DNA of 64,000 nt from JBFLVU01 sp037444825 (GTDB lineage: Bacteria; Acidobacteriota; UBA4820; DSQY01). Below are positions 33,475 through 41,132 of this stretch, piece after piece; the stretch's first letter is position 1; each line of letters opens with the position of its first letter. A program made the translations under genes and the position numbers. Where the stretch lies: the NCBI GenBank assembly GCA_037444825.1, contig JBBILR010000003.1, positions 1 to 64,000 on the forward strand, in the 5' to 3' direction. Below the pieces are notes generated by a model. It was not told where the DNA came from. It saw only the letters and a list, made by a program, of their open reading frames with translations, and did not search any database.

Positions 33475-34272
33475 ATGGCCCACGAGAATCCGCAGCCCGC
33501 CGACGAAGCCCATCCGCTCCTGAGGCTCGTGGACCGGCAGAAGGTCCCCGCCCACGTGGCCATCATCATGGACGGCAACGGGCGGTGGGCCACCTCCCGG
33601 GGGCTCCCCCGCATCAAGGGCCACGAGGCGGGGATCGAGGCCGTCAAGGAGGCGGTGAAGGCCGCCTCCAACCTGGGGGTCTCCTGCCTCACCCTCTACG
33701 CCTTCTCCATGGAGAACTGGAAGCGCCCCCAGGGGGAGGTCCAGGCCCTCTTCCGCCTTCTCCAGCGCTTCCTCACGGAGCAGCGGGAGGAACTGGTGAA
33801 AAGCCGGATCCGCCTTCGAACCATCGGGCGGATCGGGGACCTGCCCCCCCGAAACCAGAAGCTTCTCAGGGACCTGGAGGAGCGCACGCGGGACGGCCGG
33901 TGGACCCTCACCCTGGCCCTTTCGTACGGCGGGCGGACGGAGATCGCCGACGCCTGCACCGCCGTCTGCGAGGAGCGAATGCGGAGCGGCCGGCGGGGGC
34001 CCGTGAAGCCCGAGGAGGTGGCCCGACACCTCTACGCGCCGGACCTCCCGGACCCCGACCTCCTCATCCGCACCAGCGGGGAGTACCGGGTGAGCAACTT
34101 TCTCCTCTGGCAGATCGCCTACACGGAGATGGTGATTCTCGACGTCCTCTGGCCCGACTTCAAGGAACAGCACTTCTACGAGGCGGTCCTGGACTACCAG
34201 CGGCGGGAGCGCCGGTATGGAGGCGTTCTGGCCGGCGGGGAGGGGGGAGCGCGGCGGGAGGGGCCCCGGTGA
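33475..34272 (+). CDS. uppS: undecaprenyl diphosphate synthase (isoprenyl transferase)
   Basis: UppS adds isopentenyl units in cis to farnesyl diphosphate to make the C55 lipid carrier for cell-wall synthesis. The 265-residue protein has the P-loop-like motif IIMDGNGRWA at residues 30-39 (Asp33 essential), then YAFSMENWKRP, LALSYGGRTEIADA, and LLIRTSGEYRVSNFLLWQIAYTE with the conserved Arg pair. Usual length is about 250, and the short tail is disordered. The ATG at 33475 has AGGAAGG upstream. It starts the uppS-cdsA-dxr-rseP operon seen in many Gram-negative bacteria. The stop overlaps the cdsA start by four bases. Confidence 0.96.
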   Translation: MAHENPQPADEAHPLLRLVDRQKVPAHVAIIMDGNGRWATSRGLPRIKGHEAGIEAVKEAVKAASNLGVSCLTLYAFSMENWKRPQGEVQALFRLLQRFLTEQREELVKSRIRLRTIGRIGDLPPRNQKLLRDLEERTRDGRWTLTLALSYGGRTEIADACTAVCEERMRSGRRGPVKPEEVARHLYAPDLPDPDLLIRTSGEYRVSNFLLWQIAYTEMVILDVLWPDFKEQHFYEAVLDYQRRERRYGGVLAGGEGGARREGPR

Positions 34273-35063
34273 AGCGCCTGCTGACGGCCCTCGTCCTCAT
34301 CCCCCTTTTCCTGGGGGCCTTGTTCGCCCCCCAGCCGGGGTGGTTCGCCGCGCTCGTCGCGGTGGCCATCCTGATCGCCGGCTGGGAGCTGGGCCGCATC
34401 GCCTCCGCCACCGGCCTGGACCCCTTCCGGAAGACCCTGGCCCTTTCGGGGGCGGCCTTCGTCCTCCCCGCCTTCTGGCCGGAGGTCTTCACGGTGGAGG
34501 AGGTTCTGTCGGGGGCCCTCCTCATCCTCCTCATCCTGGGCCTCTTCCGGCGGGCGGAGGTGGGGCGGACGCTGGTCTCGGTCTCGGTGACCCTCTTCGG
34601 GGCCCTCTACGTGGGCTTCCTGCTGGTCTACGTCCTGAAACTGAGGCTCCTGCCCCAAGGGGTGAAGATGGTGCTGCTCCTGGCTCTGGGGGTCTGGCCG
34701 GGGGATTCGCTGGCCTACTACGTGGGCAAGGCCTTCGGCCGCCACAAGCTCCACGAGCGGGTCTCCCCCAAGAAGACGTGGGAGGGGGCCTTCGCCAACG
34801 TGGCGGGATCCCTCCTCGGCGTGGCGGCGGCCAAGGCCCTTCTCCTGCCTTCCCTCCGCTGGGGGGACGTGGCGGTTCTGGGACTCGTCTTCCCCCTCTT
34901 CGGCATGGCGGGGGACCTCTTCGAATCGGCCCTCAAACGGCGCGCGGGGGTGAAGGACTCCTCGGGCCTCCTTCCCGGCCACGGCGGCGTTCTCGACCGC
35001 CTGGACAGCGTGGTCTTCAACGGCCCGGTTCTCTACTACTACAGTCAGGTGTTCCTCTCATGA
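34269..35063 (+). CDS. cdsA: phosphatidate cytidylyltransferase
   Basis: CdsA makes CDP-diacylglycerol from phosphatidic acid and CTP, the branch point of phospholipid synthesis, in the inner membrane. The 264-residue protein has about seven helices and the family signature in SPKKTWEGAFANVAGSLLG and FGMAGDLFESALKRRAGVKDSS, ending GVLDRLDSVVFNGPVLYYY, the classic CDS C-terminal motif. GTG 34269 overlaps the uppS TGA (GTGA); the open frame upstream of it runs antisense to the kinase gene and is not coding. The dxr ATG overlaps its stop. Confidence 0.95.
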   Translation: MKRLLTALVLIPLFLGALFAPQPGWFAALVAVAILIAGWELGRIASATGLDPFRKTLALSGAAFVLPAFWPEVFTVEEVLSGALLILLILGLFRRAEVGRTLVSVSVTLFGALYVGFLLVYVLKLRLLPQGVKMVLLLALGVWPGDSLAYYVGKAFGRHKLHERVSPKKTWEGAFANVAGSLLGVAAAKALLLPSLRWGDVAVLGLVFPLFGMAGDLFESALKRRAGVKDSSGLLPGHGGVLDRLDSVVFNGPVLYYYSQVFLS

Positions 35064-36220
35064 GCGTCGGCGTGGTGGTGCTGGGTTCCACGGGGAGCGT
35101 GGGGGAGACGACCCTCCGCGTCATCCGGGAGATGGGCGGGGCCTTCCGCGTGGTGGGCCTGGCGGCCGGTTCGCGGGTGGAGCGCCTCATGGAGCAGATC
35201 GAGGAGTTCTCCCCCGAGGTCGTTTCCGTATCCCATGCGGAGGACGCCCGAAGGCTGGCCTCCCGTTTTCCCCGGCTGGAGGTCACCTACGGTCCTCACG
35301 GGGCCACGCAGGTGGCCGACGCGCCGGGCGCCCAGACGGTGGTGGCGGCCATCGTCGGCGCGGCGGGCCTGGCCCCCACCCTGCGGGCCGTCCAGAGGGG
35401 CAAGCGGGTGGCTTTGGCCAACAAAGAGGCGCTGGTCATGGCCGGCCGCCTGGTCATGGACGCCGCGAGAAGGTCGGGGGCGGAGATTCTGCCCGTGGAC
35501 AGCGAGCACTGCGCCGTCTTCCAGTGCAGCAAAGGGGAAAGCCCGAAGCACATCCGGAGGATCCTGCTCACCGCCTCCGGCGGCGCCCTCCGGGACCTTC
35601 CCCTCCACGAGTTGGAAGAGGCCCCCCCGGAGCGGGTGTTACGGCATCCCACGTGGCGCATGGGGCGCAAGATCACCGTGGACTCGGCCACCATGATGAA
35701 CAAAGGCCTGGAGGTCATCGAGGCCCACCACCTTTTCGGCCTTCCGCTGGAGAAGATCTCGGTCCTCATGCACCGGGAGAGCATCGTCCACTCGCTGGTG
35801 GAGTTCGTGGACGGGTCGGTGCTGGCCCAGCTCGCCGAGGCCGACATGGCCCTGCCGGTCCAGTACGCGCTGACCTACCCCGCCCGGAAGCCCGGCCCCA
35901 CGCCGGCCCTGGACCTGGCCCACATCGCCTCCCTCTCCTTCGCCGAGCCGGAACCGCAGCGCTACCCCTGCCTGGATCTGGCCCGCCAAGCCGCGCGCAC
36001 CTCCGAGGCCCACAAGGTGGCCCTCAACTCCGCCAACGAGGAAGCGGTCCGGGCATTCCTGGAGGGGCGGATCTCCTACGGCGCCATCCCCCGCCTCATC
36101 CGGAAGGTCCTGGAGGCCACCGTCCCCGCCTCCCTCGACTCCCTGGAGCACATCCTGGCCCTGGACCGCAAGAGCCGCCAGGCCGCCCAGCGGTTCATGG
36201 ACGAGGGTCTCCCCGCATGA
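35060..36220 (+). CDS. dxr: 1-deoxy-D-xylulose 5-phosphate reductoisomerase
   Basis: Dxr catalyses the first committed step of the MEP isoprenoid pathway, turning deoxyxylulose phosphate into methylerythritol phosphate with NADPH and a divalent metal. The 386-residue protein has the NADPH motif GSTGSVGETTL (residues 9-19), VALANKEALVMAG, the metal site PVDSEHCAVFQC, the substrate loop ASGGALRD, HPTWRMGRKITVDSATMMNKGLE, and HRESIVHSLVE. All expected blocks are present. ATGA overlaps with cdsA before it and rseP after it show tight coupling. Its product feeds the isopentenyl units used by uppS, the first gene of the same operon. Confidence 0.97.
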   Translation: MSVGVVVLGSTGSVGETTLRVIREMGGAFRVVGLAAGSRVERLMEQIEEFSPEVVSVSHAEDARRLASRFPRLEVTYGPHGATQVADAPGAQTVVAAIVGAAGLAPTLRAVQRGKRVALANKEALVMAGRLVMDAARRSGAEILPVDSEHCAVFQCSKGESPKHIRRILLTASGGALRDLPLHELEEAPPERVLRHPTWRMGRKITVDSATMMNKGLEVIEAHHLFGLPLEKISVLMHRESIVHSLVEFVDGSVLAQLAEADMALPVQYALTYPARKPGPTPALDLAHIASLSFAEPEPQRYPCLDLARQAARTSEAHKVALNSANEEAVRAFLEGRISYGAIPRLIRKVLEATVPASLDSLEHILALDRKSRQAAQRFMDEGLPA

Positions 36221-37539
36221 TCCTTCTGGAGGGTCTCCTCACCGTCGCCGTCTTTCTCCTGGTCTTGGGAGGACTCATCCTCGTCCACGAGATGGGCCAC
36301 TATTTGGCGGGGAGGCTCCAGGGCTTCGCCATCGAGGCCTTCTCCATCGGCTTCGGACCGCGCCTGGCCGAGTGGAGGGGGCGGTACAACCGCTGGCAGC
36401 TCCGCTGGATCCTCATGGGGGGCTTCGTCAAGTTCCGCGGGGAGAGCGGGGAGGAGGAGGCCCCGGCGGAGGGCCCGGGTTCGCCGTTCTTCGCCATGGC
36501 CCGCTGGCGCCGCTTTCTCGTCCTGGTGATGGGGGTGGCCTTCAACGTCCTTCTGGCCTACCTGCTCTTCTCGGGCCTGGCCTACGTGGGGGTGGAGGAG
36601 AGCCTCCTCGCCACGGGGGAGGCCCGCGTGGGCTTCGTGGCGCCGGGGCTCCCCGCCGACAAGGCGGGCATCCGCGCCGGCGACGTGATTCTGGCCCTGG
36701 GCGGTCGGAAGGTTCGCACCTGGGAGGAGATCCGGGAGGAGGTGGCCCTCAACCAGAAGCCCTACGACGTCACCGTCCGCCGAGGAGGCGAAACCCTGAC
36801 CCTCCGGGTGGAACCGGAGGTGGTGGCCTTCCTCAAGCAGCCGGTGGGGGAGATCGGCGTCTACCCCTCCCTTCCCCCGGTCATCGGCGCGGTGGCGGAC
36901 CCCTCCCCGGCCCTCGCCGCCGGCATCCGTCCCGGGGACCGCATCGTCTCCCTCGACGGAGAGTCCTTCGGCACGTGGGACGAGTTCCAGCGGGCCATGG
37001 CCCTGAAAGGCGGGGAACCGCGGCGCTTCGTGTTGGAGCGGGAGGGGCGGCGGGTGGAGGTGGAGGTCACCCCCCGCTACGACGAGGGGGCGGGGCGGTA
37101 CCTCATCGGCGTCTCCCCGCAGGAGACGGTCTTTCGCAGATACCCCTTCCCCCAGAACTTCTCCAAGGCCGCCGCCCTGACCCTGGACCAGTCCACGCTG
37201 GCCTACCGAACCTTGCGGCGCCTCGTGACGCGGCAGGTGGGGCTCTCGGCCCTCTCGGGGCCGGTGAGCATCGCCTACATCACCGGGAAGGTGGCCCGGA
37301 CCGGCCTTTACAACCTTCTGACGCTGGTGGCGGTGATCTCCCTCCAACTCGGCTTCATCAACCTGCTTCCCGTCCCGGGGCTGGACGGGGGGCAGATCCT
37401 GGTGTTGGCTTTGGAGGGGGCGCTCAGGCGGGATTTCCCCATGACCGTAAAGGAGAGGATCCTCCAGGCGGGCTTCATCCTGCTCATCCTGCTCTCGGTG
37501 GTGGTGCTGGTGCTGGACCTGGCGAAGTTCGTGAGGTGA
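36217..37539 (+). CDS. rseP: RIP metalloprotease RseP (site-2 protease family)
   Basis: This inner-membrane zinc protease cuts transmembrane segments, such as anti-sigma factors and leftover signal peptides. The 440-residue protein has the zinc motif HEMGH (His24, Glu25, His28) in the first helix, two PDZ domains (FVAPGLPADKAGIRAGDVILALG and DPSPALAAGIRPGDRIVSLDGE), and the distal motif LLPVPGLDGGQ with the third ligand. FGFGP-like SIGFGPRLAEWRGR and GGFVKFRGE are also typical. The ATG at 36217 overlaps the dxr stop. Two further genes follow with gaps of three and four bases, a 2Fe-2S protein and an acyl-CoA dehydrogenase. bamA, often next in Proteobacteria, is not here. Confidence 0.95.
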   Translation: MILLEGLLTVAVFLLVLGGLILVHEMGHYLAGRLQGFAIEAFSIGFGPRLAEWRGRYNRWQLRWILMGGFVKFRGESGEEEAPAEGPGSPFFAMARWRRFLVLVMGVAFNVLLAYLLFSGLAYVGVEESLLATGEARVGFVAPGLPADKAGIRAGDVILALGGRKVRTWEEIREEVALNQKPYDVTVRRGGETLTLRVEPEVVAFLKQPVGEIGVYPSLPPVIGAVADPSPALAAGIRPGDRIVSLDGESFGTWDEFQRAMALKGGEPRRFVLEREGRRVEVEVTPRYDEGAGRYLIGVSPQETVFRRYPFPQNFSKAAALTLDQSTLAYRTLRRLVTRQVGLSALSGPVSIAYITGKVARTGLYNLLTLVAVISLQLGFINLLPVPGLDGGQILVLALEGALRRDFPMTVKERILQAGFILLILLSVVVLVLDLAKFVR

Positions 37540-37542
37540 GCG

Positions 37543-37869
37543 GTGGCCGGGGAGGACGACGGCCTCTTCGAGCCCTTCGAGAGGCTTCTATCGGTGCGAA
37601 TCCTGGGGACTACGGCCCGGATCCCCGAGAGAAACGCCTGGCTGCGGGGCCTTCAGTTCCTGGACCGGGAGGAGGTGGCCCTGGGGGACTTCTGCTGGAA
37701 CGGCGACTGCCGCCACTGCGAGTCCCTGTTGCGGCGCGGGGGGGAGGAGCGGTGGGTCCTCTGCTGTCAGACGGAGGCCCAGGAGGGGGACGAACTCGTC
37801 GAGATCCCGCCGGAGGTGGCCTACGCCTTGCGGCGGTGGCGGGAAAGATCCGGCGGAGAACGGGGGTAG
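37543..37869 (+). CDS. small 2Fe-2S ferredoxin-like protein
   Basis: This 108-residue soluble protein has the plant-type ferredoxin cysteine arrangement C-x4-C-x2-C (Cys51, Cys56, Cys59), followed by LCCQTEAQEGDELVEIP with Cys74/75. That last stretch closely resembles the C-terminal ligand region of 2Fe-2S ferredoxins (LACQT...). The gap between the third and fourth Cys is short (about 14 residues), so it is an unusual, trimmed version. The start is GTG 37543, three bases after the rseP stop. The acyl-CoA dehydrogenase starts four bases after its own stop. A redox link to that enzyme is plausible from order alone. Cluster binding is inferred, not shown. Confidence 0.7.
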   Translation: MAGEDDGLFEPFERLLSVRILGTTARIPERNAWLRGLQFLDREEVALGDFCWNGDCRHCESLLRRGGEERWVLCCQTEAQEGDELVEIPPEVAYALRRWRERSGGERG

Positions 37870-37873
37870 AGCC

Positions 37874-39019
37874 GTGGACTTCGAACTGAACGAAGACCAG
37901 AACATGATTCGGGAGATGGTCCGGGCCTTCGCCGAGGAGAAGATCCGGCCCGGGGTGGCGAAAAGGGACGAAGAAGGCCGCTTCATTGGGGACCTCCTGC
38001 CCGGCCTGGCGGAGCTGGGCCTTCTGGGAATGGTGGTCCCCGAAGCGTACGGGGGCGCCGGCCTGGACACGGTGGCCTACGCCGTCGCCGTCGAGGAGCT
38101 GGCCCGGGTCTGCCCCTCCACGGCGGTCACCGTCTCCGTCACCAACTCCGTCTGCGAGGAGCCCATCCTCCGGTTCGGGACCGAGGAGCAGCGACGTCGG
38201 TTCCTGCCGCCCCTGGCCCGGGGGGAGCGCATCGGAGGCTTCTGCCTCACCGAGCCCGGGGCCGGCACCGACGCCGCCGCCATCTCCACCCGGGCCGTCC
38301 GGAAGGGGGACCGGTACGTCCTCGAAGGCGCCAAGGCGTGGATCACCAACACCCACGCGGGCAAGACCTTCGTCGTGGTGGCGGTGACCGACCCCTCCAA
38401 GGGACGCCGGGGGATCTCCGCCTTCGTGGTGGAGGCGGGCACGCCGGGGATGGTCTTCCTACCGCCGGAGAAGAAGATGGGCCTCAAGGCCAGCCTCACC
38501 TCGGGGGTGGTCTTCGAGGGATGCGAGGTGCCGGCGGAGAACCGGCTGGGGGAGGAAGGGGAGGGCCTGGTGGTGGCTTTGAAGACCCTCGACGCCTCCC
38601 GCATCGGCATCGCCGCGCAGGCGGTGGGCATCGCCCAGGGGGCCTTCGAGGAGGCCGTCCGGTACGCGAAGGAGCGGCACACCTTCGGAAGGCCCCTCAA
38701 GGACCACCAGGCCATCCAGTTCATGCTGGCGGAGGCGGCGACGGAGATCGACGCCGCCCGTCTGCTCACCTACCGGGCGGCCTGGCTGAAAGACCAGGGC
38801 TCTTCCACCCTGGGGCTGGCCTCCAGCATGGCCAAGCTGTACGCCAGCGAGGCGGCCAAGAAGGCCTGCGACATCGCCGTCCAGGTCCACGGCTCCTACG
38901 GGTACAGCCGGGAGTACGCGGTGGAGCGCTTCTACCGCGACGTGCGGGTGACCACCATCTACGAGGGGACCTCCGAGGCCCAGCGGATGGTCATCGCCCG
39001 GGCCCTCTTGAAGGAGTGA
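37874..39019 (+). CDS. acyl-CoA dehydrogenase
   Basis: This FAD enzyme introduces the alpha-beta double bond in an acyl-CoA, the first step of beta-oxidation, and passes electrons to ETF. The 381-residue protein is the short/medium-chain type: FCLTEPGAGTDAAAISTRA and GAKAWITNTHAGKTFVVVA in the FAD/substrate region, ERHTFGRPLKDHQAIQFMLAEAAT, HGSYGYSREYAVERFYRDVRVTTIYEGTSEAQRMVIAR at the end. The catalytic base is the Glu in YEGTSEAQ. Length is typical. GTG 37874 is used. Electrons could reach the quinone pool through ETF and the EtfD-like protein at 8 kb, although etfAB are outside this window. It converges on the CBS gene with 12 bases between. Confidence 0.94.
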   Translation: MDFELNEDQNMIREMVRAFAEEKIRPGVAKRDEEGRFIGDLLPGLAELGLLGMVVPEAYGGAGLDTVAYAVAVEELARVCPSTAVTVSVTNSVCEEPILRFGTEEQRRRFLPPLARGERIGGFCLTEPGAGTDAAAISTRAVRKGDRYVLEGAKAWITNTHAGKTFVVVAVTDPSKGRRGISAFVVEAGTPGMVFLPPEKKMGLKASLTSGVVFEGCEVPAENRLGEEGEGLVVALKTLDASRIGIAAQAVGIAQGAFEEAVRYAKERHTFGRPLKDHQAIQFMLAEAATEIDAARLLTYRAAWLKDQGSSTLGLASSMAKLYASEAAKKACDIAVQVHGSYGYSREYAVERFYRDVRVTTIYEGTSEAQRMVIARALLKE

Positions 39020-39031
39020 CCCCCCTCGTCC

Positions 39032-39472
39032 TCAGGCGGGGTACCGGTCGGAGATGTAGTGGATCAGGTGCTTGATGGTGAAGTCCTGGTCCCGCGAAAC
39101 CCACCGGGTGCAGTCGCCGATGGAAATCAAGCCCGCCAGGATCTTCCCCTCCATCACGGGGAGGTGGCGGTGGCGCCTCGTGGTCATGATGGCCATGGCC
39201 TCCCGGATGGGGGTTTCCGGCGTGACGAAGACCACGTCCGTGGACATGACCTCCTCCACCTTGCACTGGCGGGGGTCCCGGCAGGCCAGGACGATCTTGG
39301 TCAGGACGTCCCGCTCGGTGAACATGCCCACCGGGACGCCATCCTGGACCACCACGAGGGCCCCGATGTGGCGGTCGGTCATGGTCTTCACGGCCTCGTG
39401 GACGGTGGCCCCCGGGGCCACGGTCACCACCTCCCGGCCCTTCTCCGCAAGCAGGCGCTCCACTCGGTCCAT
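39032..39472 (-). CDS. CBS domain pair protein
   Basis: This 146-residue protein consists of two CBS domains. The first spans about residues 10-60 (VTVAPGATVHEAVKTMTDRHIGALVVV, GMFTERDVLTKIV), the second about 72-130 (TPETPIREAMAIMTTRRHRHLPVM, GLISIGDCTRW). Such pairs bind AMP, ATP or SAM and act as energy or metabolite sensors; the partner is unknown. AAGGAGGCC lies before the ATG at 39472. The upstream M24 peptidase gene on the same strand ends 56 bases away, so they may share a transcript. Confidence 0.9.
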   Translation of the reverse strand: MDRVERLLAEKGREVVTVAPGATVHEAVKTMTDRHIGALVVVQDGVPVGMFTERDVLTKIVLACRDPRQCKVEEVMSTDVVFVTPETPIREAMAIMTTRRHRHLPVMEGKILAGLISIGDCTRWVSRDQDFTIKHLIHYISDRYPA

Positions 39473-39528
39473 GGCGGCCTCCTTAAATCCATACTACACC
39501 GCTTCAAGAATAGAAACCAGAGCGGGCC

Positions 39529-40728
39529 TCACCGGCGGACCAGCCACAGCTCCCGCTGGGGTTCGGCGAAGTATCGGGCCCCCTCGGGGGTGACGAGGAC
39601 GTCCTCCTCCACCCCCACGGCGCCGAAGCCCGGCACGTTGAGGGAGGGCTCCAGGGTGAAGACCTGGTTCTCCCGGACGGGGAGGAAGGGGGTGTTCCGG
39701 TACCGGGGCCAGGGGGGTCCCAGGAGGCAGCCCCCGTCGTGGACGTGGCGCCCCACCTGGTGGCCCAGGGCGTGGGGGTACTCGGGGAAGCCCGCCTCCG
39801 TCACCAGGGACCGGGAAACGGCGTCCACGTCGGTCCCGCGGACGCCGGGTCTGAGGGCCTCGCCCGAGCGGCGGATGGCCTCCACGATGACGGCGAAGCC
39901 CTTGCGCACCGGTTCCGGCGCGCCGTCCTCGCCGGGGCGCAGGAGGTACCACGTCCGCTGCATGTCCGAGGCGTAGCCCTCCACGAAGACCCCCATGTCC
40001 ACGTGGACCAGGTCCCCCGGCGCCAGGCGGTTGTCGGTGGCCTCCCCGTGGCCCATGCCGGCGCCGCGGTCCCCGGCGAAGACGAGGGTCTGGAAGCTGG
40101 GGGAGAGGCCCCGGGCGGCCATGCGCTCCCCGATGAAGCCGAAGACCTCCCGTTCGGTGAGGCCGGGACGGAGGAAGGCGTCCACCTCGCGGAAGAGCTC
40201 CACGGTGTGGTCCACCGCCCGCTGGATGAGGGCCCGTTCCCGCGGGGTCTTCTGGGAGACGAGGGCGCCGATGACCTCCTCGGCGGAGACCACCTCCGCC
40301 CCCGGGGCGTGACGGAGAAGGAGCTCCTCGAGGTGAAGGAAGCGGCCGTGGGGGATGCCGTCGGCGGCGGGGTCCGACAGGGAGAAGTTCACCGCCACCT
40401 TCCGGGGGGATAGGCGTTTCAGGAGGGCGGCGAAGGGCTCCTCGAAGTCCTGGACGTAGGTGATCACCTCGTCGTAGAGGCCGCTTCGCTCGAAGACCTG
40501 CTGGTCGAAGCGCCCGCAGACCAGGTATTTCCCTCCCGTCCGGGTGACGGCGATGAGGCTCTCCCAGGTGAGGTGGCCGGGGGAGACGTAGGCGAAGGCC
40601 CGCTCGGCGCCGGAGGAGGTCTCCTGGACGTAGGTGAGCCAGAGGTCGATGGACTCGCGTTCGAGGACCTCCGCGGCCTGAGCCAGCTTTTCCGCGAGGA
40701 TCTCGGGGGTGCCGAGGTCGTGGGCCAT
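39529..40728 (-). CDS. M24 family metallopeptidase (Xaa-Pro peptidase-like)
   Basis: This 399-residue protein has the N-terminal creatinase-like domain and the C-terminal pita-bread fold of Xaa-Pro aminopeptidases and prolidases. All five metal ligands can be read: Asp in HVDMGVF, Asp in YASDMQRT, His in HALGHQVGRHVHDG, Glu in TLEPSL and Glu in GVEEDVLVT. FAGDRGAGMGHGEATD is the expected substrate-side block. It probably cleaves short peptides with Pro at position 2, in the cytoplasm, since there is no signal peptide. The ATG at 40728 follows GAGGGAGGC. A divergent promoter drives the half-ferritin gene. Confidence 0.9.
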   Translation of the reverse strand: MAHDLGTPEILAEKLAQAAEVLERESIDLWLTYVQETSSGAERAFAYVSPGHLTWESLIAVTRTGGKYLVCGRFDQQVFERSGLYDEVITYVQDFEEPFAALLKRLSPRKVAVNFSLSDPAADGIPHGRFLHLEELLLRHAPGAEVVSAEEVIGALVSQKTPRERALIQRAVDHTVELFREVDAFLRPGLTEREVFGFIGERMAARGLSPSFQTLVFAGDRGAGMGHGEATDNRLAPGDLVHVDMGVFVEGYASDMQRTWYLLRPGEDGAPEPVRKGFAVIVEAIRRSGEALRPGVRGTDVDAVSRSLVTEAGFPEYPHALGHQVGRHVHDGGCLLGPPWPRYRNTPFLPVRENQVFTLEPSLNVPGFGAVGVEEDVLVTPEGARYFAEPQRELWLVRR

Positions 40729-40826
40729 GGGTGCCTCCCTCAGAGCGGGCGGTGGGGGCCGCCCGAAATCTCAGCATACCACGGCAGGGCGGCCGCCGTT
40801 TTCTTGGCCTCCCCGGGCGCCGTCCC

Positions 40827-40855
40827 TTGGCGAAGGTTTGGGGGACCTGTACAAT
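40827..40855 (+). promoter_or_regulatory. sigma-70-type promoter of the half-ferritin/cysteine desulfurase operon
   Basis: TTGGCG at 40827-40832 and TACAAT at 40850-40855 are 17 bases apart. Transcription would begin near 40862, leaving a 21-base leader with AGGAAAGGA before the ATG at 40883. The sequence agrees with the other promoters of the window. Confidence 0.6.
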
Positions 40856-40882
40856 GGAACCCGGACAGGAAAGGACGGACCT

Positions 40883-41095
40883 ATGCCGACCATCGACCCC
40901 AACATGCTTCCCGTGGACATTCTGAGGCTGGCGCTGGAGCGGGAAAAGGAGGCCCACGCCTTCTACACCGAGGCGGCGGGCCGGGTGACCCTCCCCGCCA
41001 CGCGGGACGCGCTCCTGGAGATGGCCGAGGAGGAGCGCTCCCACATCCGGAAGATCGAGGAGATCCTCGACCGGTACTTCTACCACGACAACTGA
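40883..41095 (+). CDS. half-size ferritin-like (rubrerythrin-type) protein
   Basis: A 70-residue protein consisting of only two helices of a ferritin-like bundle. Helix one has REKEAHAFYTEAAG and helix two EEERSHIRKIEEIL; each carries the E-x-x-H style metal-binding pattern of rubrerythrin. A full rubrerythrin domain has four such helices, so this one probably dimerises to build a di-iron site. No rubredoxin CxxC part and no encapsulin gene are present. It is too small to store iron as a cage alone. It is the first gene after a clear promoter, and the cysteine desulfurase begins 37 bases after its stop, consistent with an iron or oxidative-stress role. The function is inferred. Confidence 0.75.
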   Translation: MPTIDPNMLPVDILRLALEREKEAHAFYTEAAGRVTLPATRDALLEMAEEERSHIRKIEEILDRYFYHDN

Positions 41096-41132
41096 GGCCC
41101 CGGGAGGCCCCCCACCCGAAGCCGGAGGATTC

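Noticed and set aside
29775..34268. Open plus-strand frame of about 1500 codons opposite the hybrid kinase, running in frame into cdsA
   Set aside because: It is antisense to a well-supported kinase and partly overlaps uppS. Only the part from GTG 34269 is real (cdsA).
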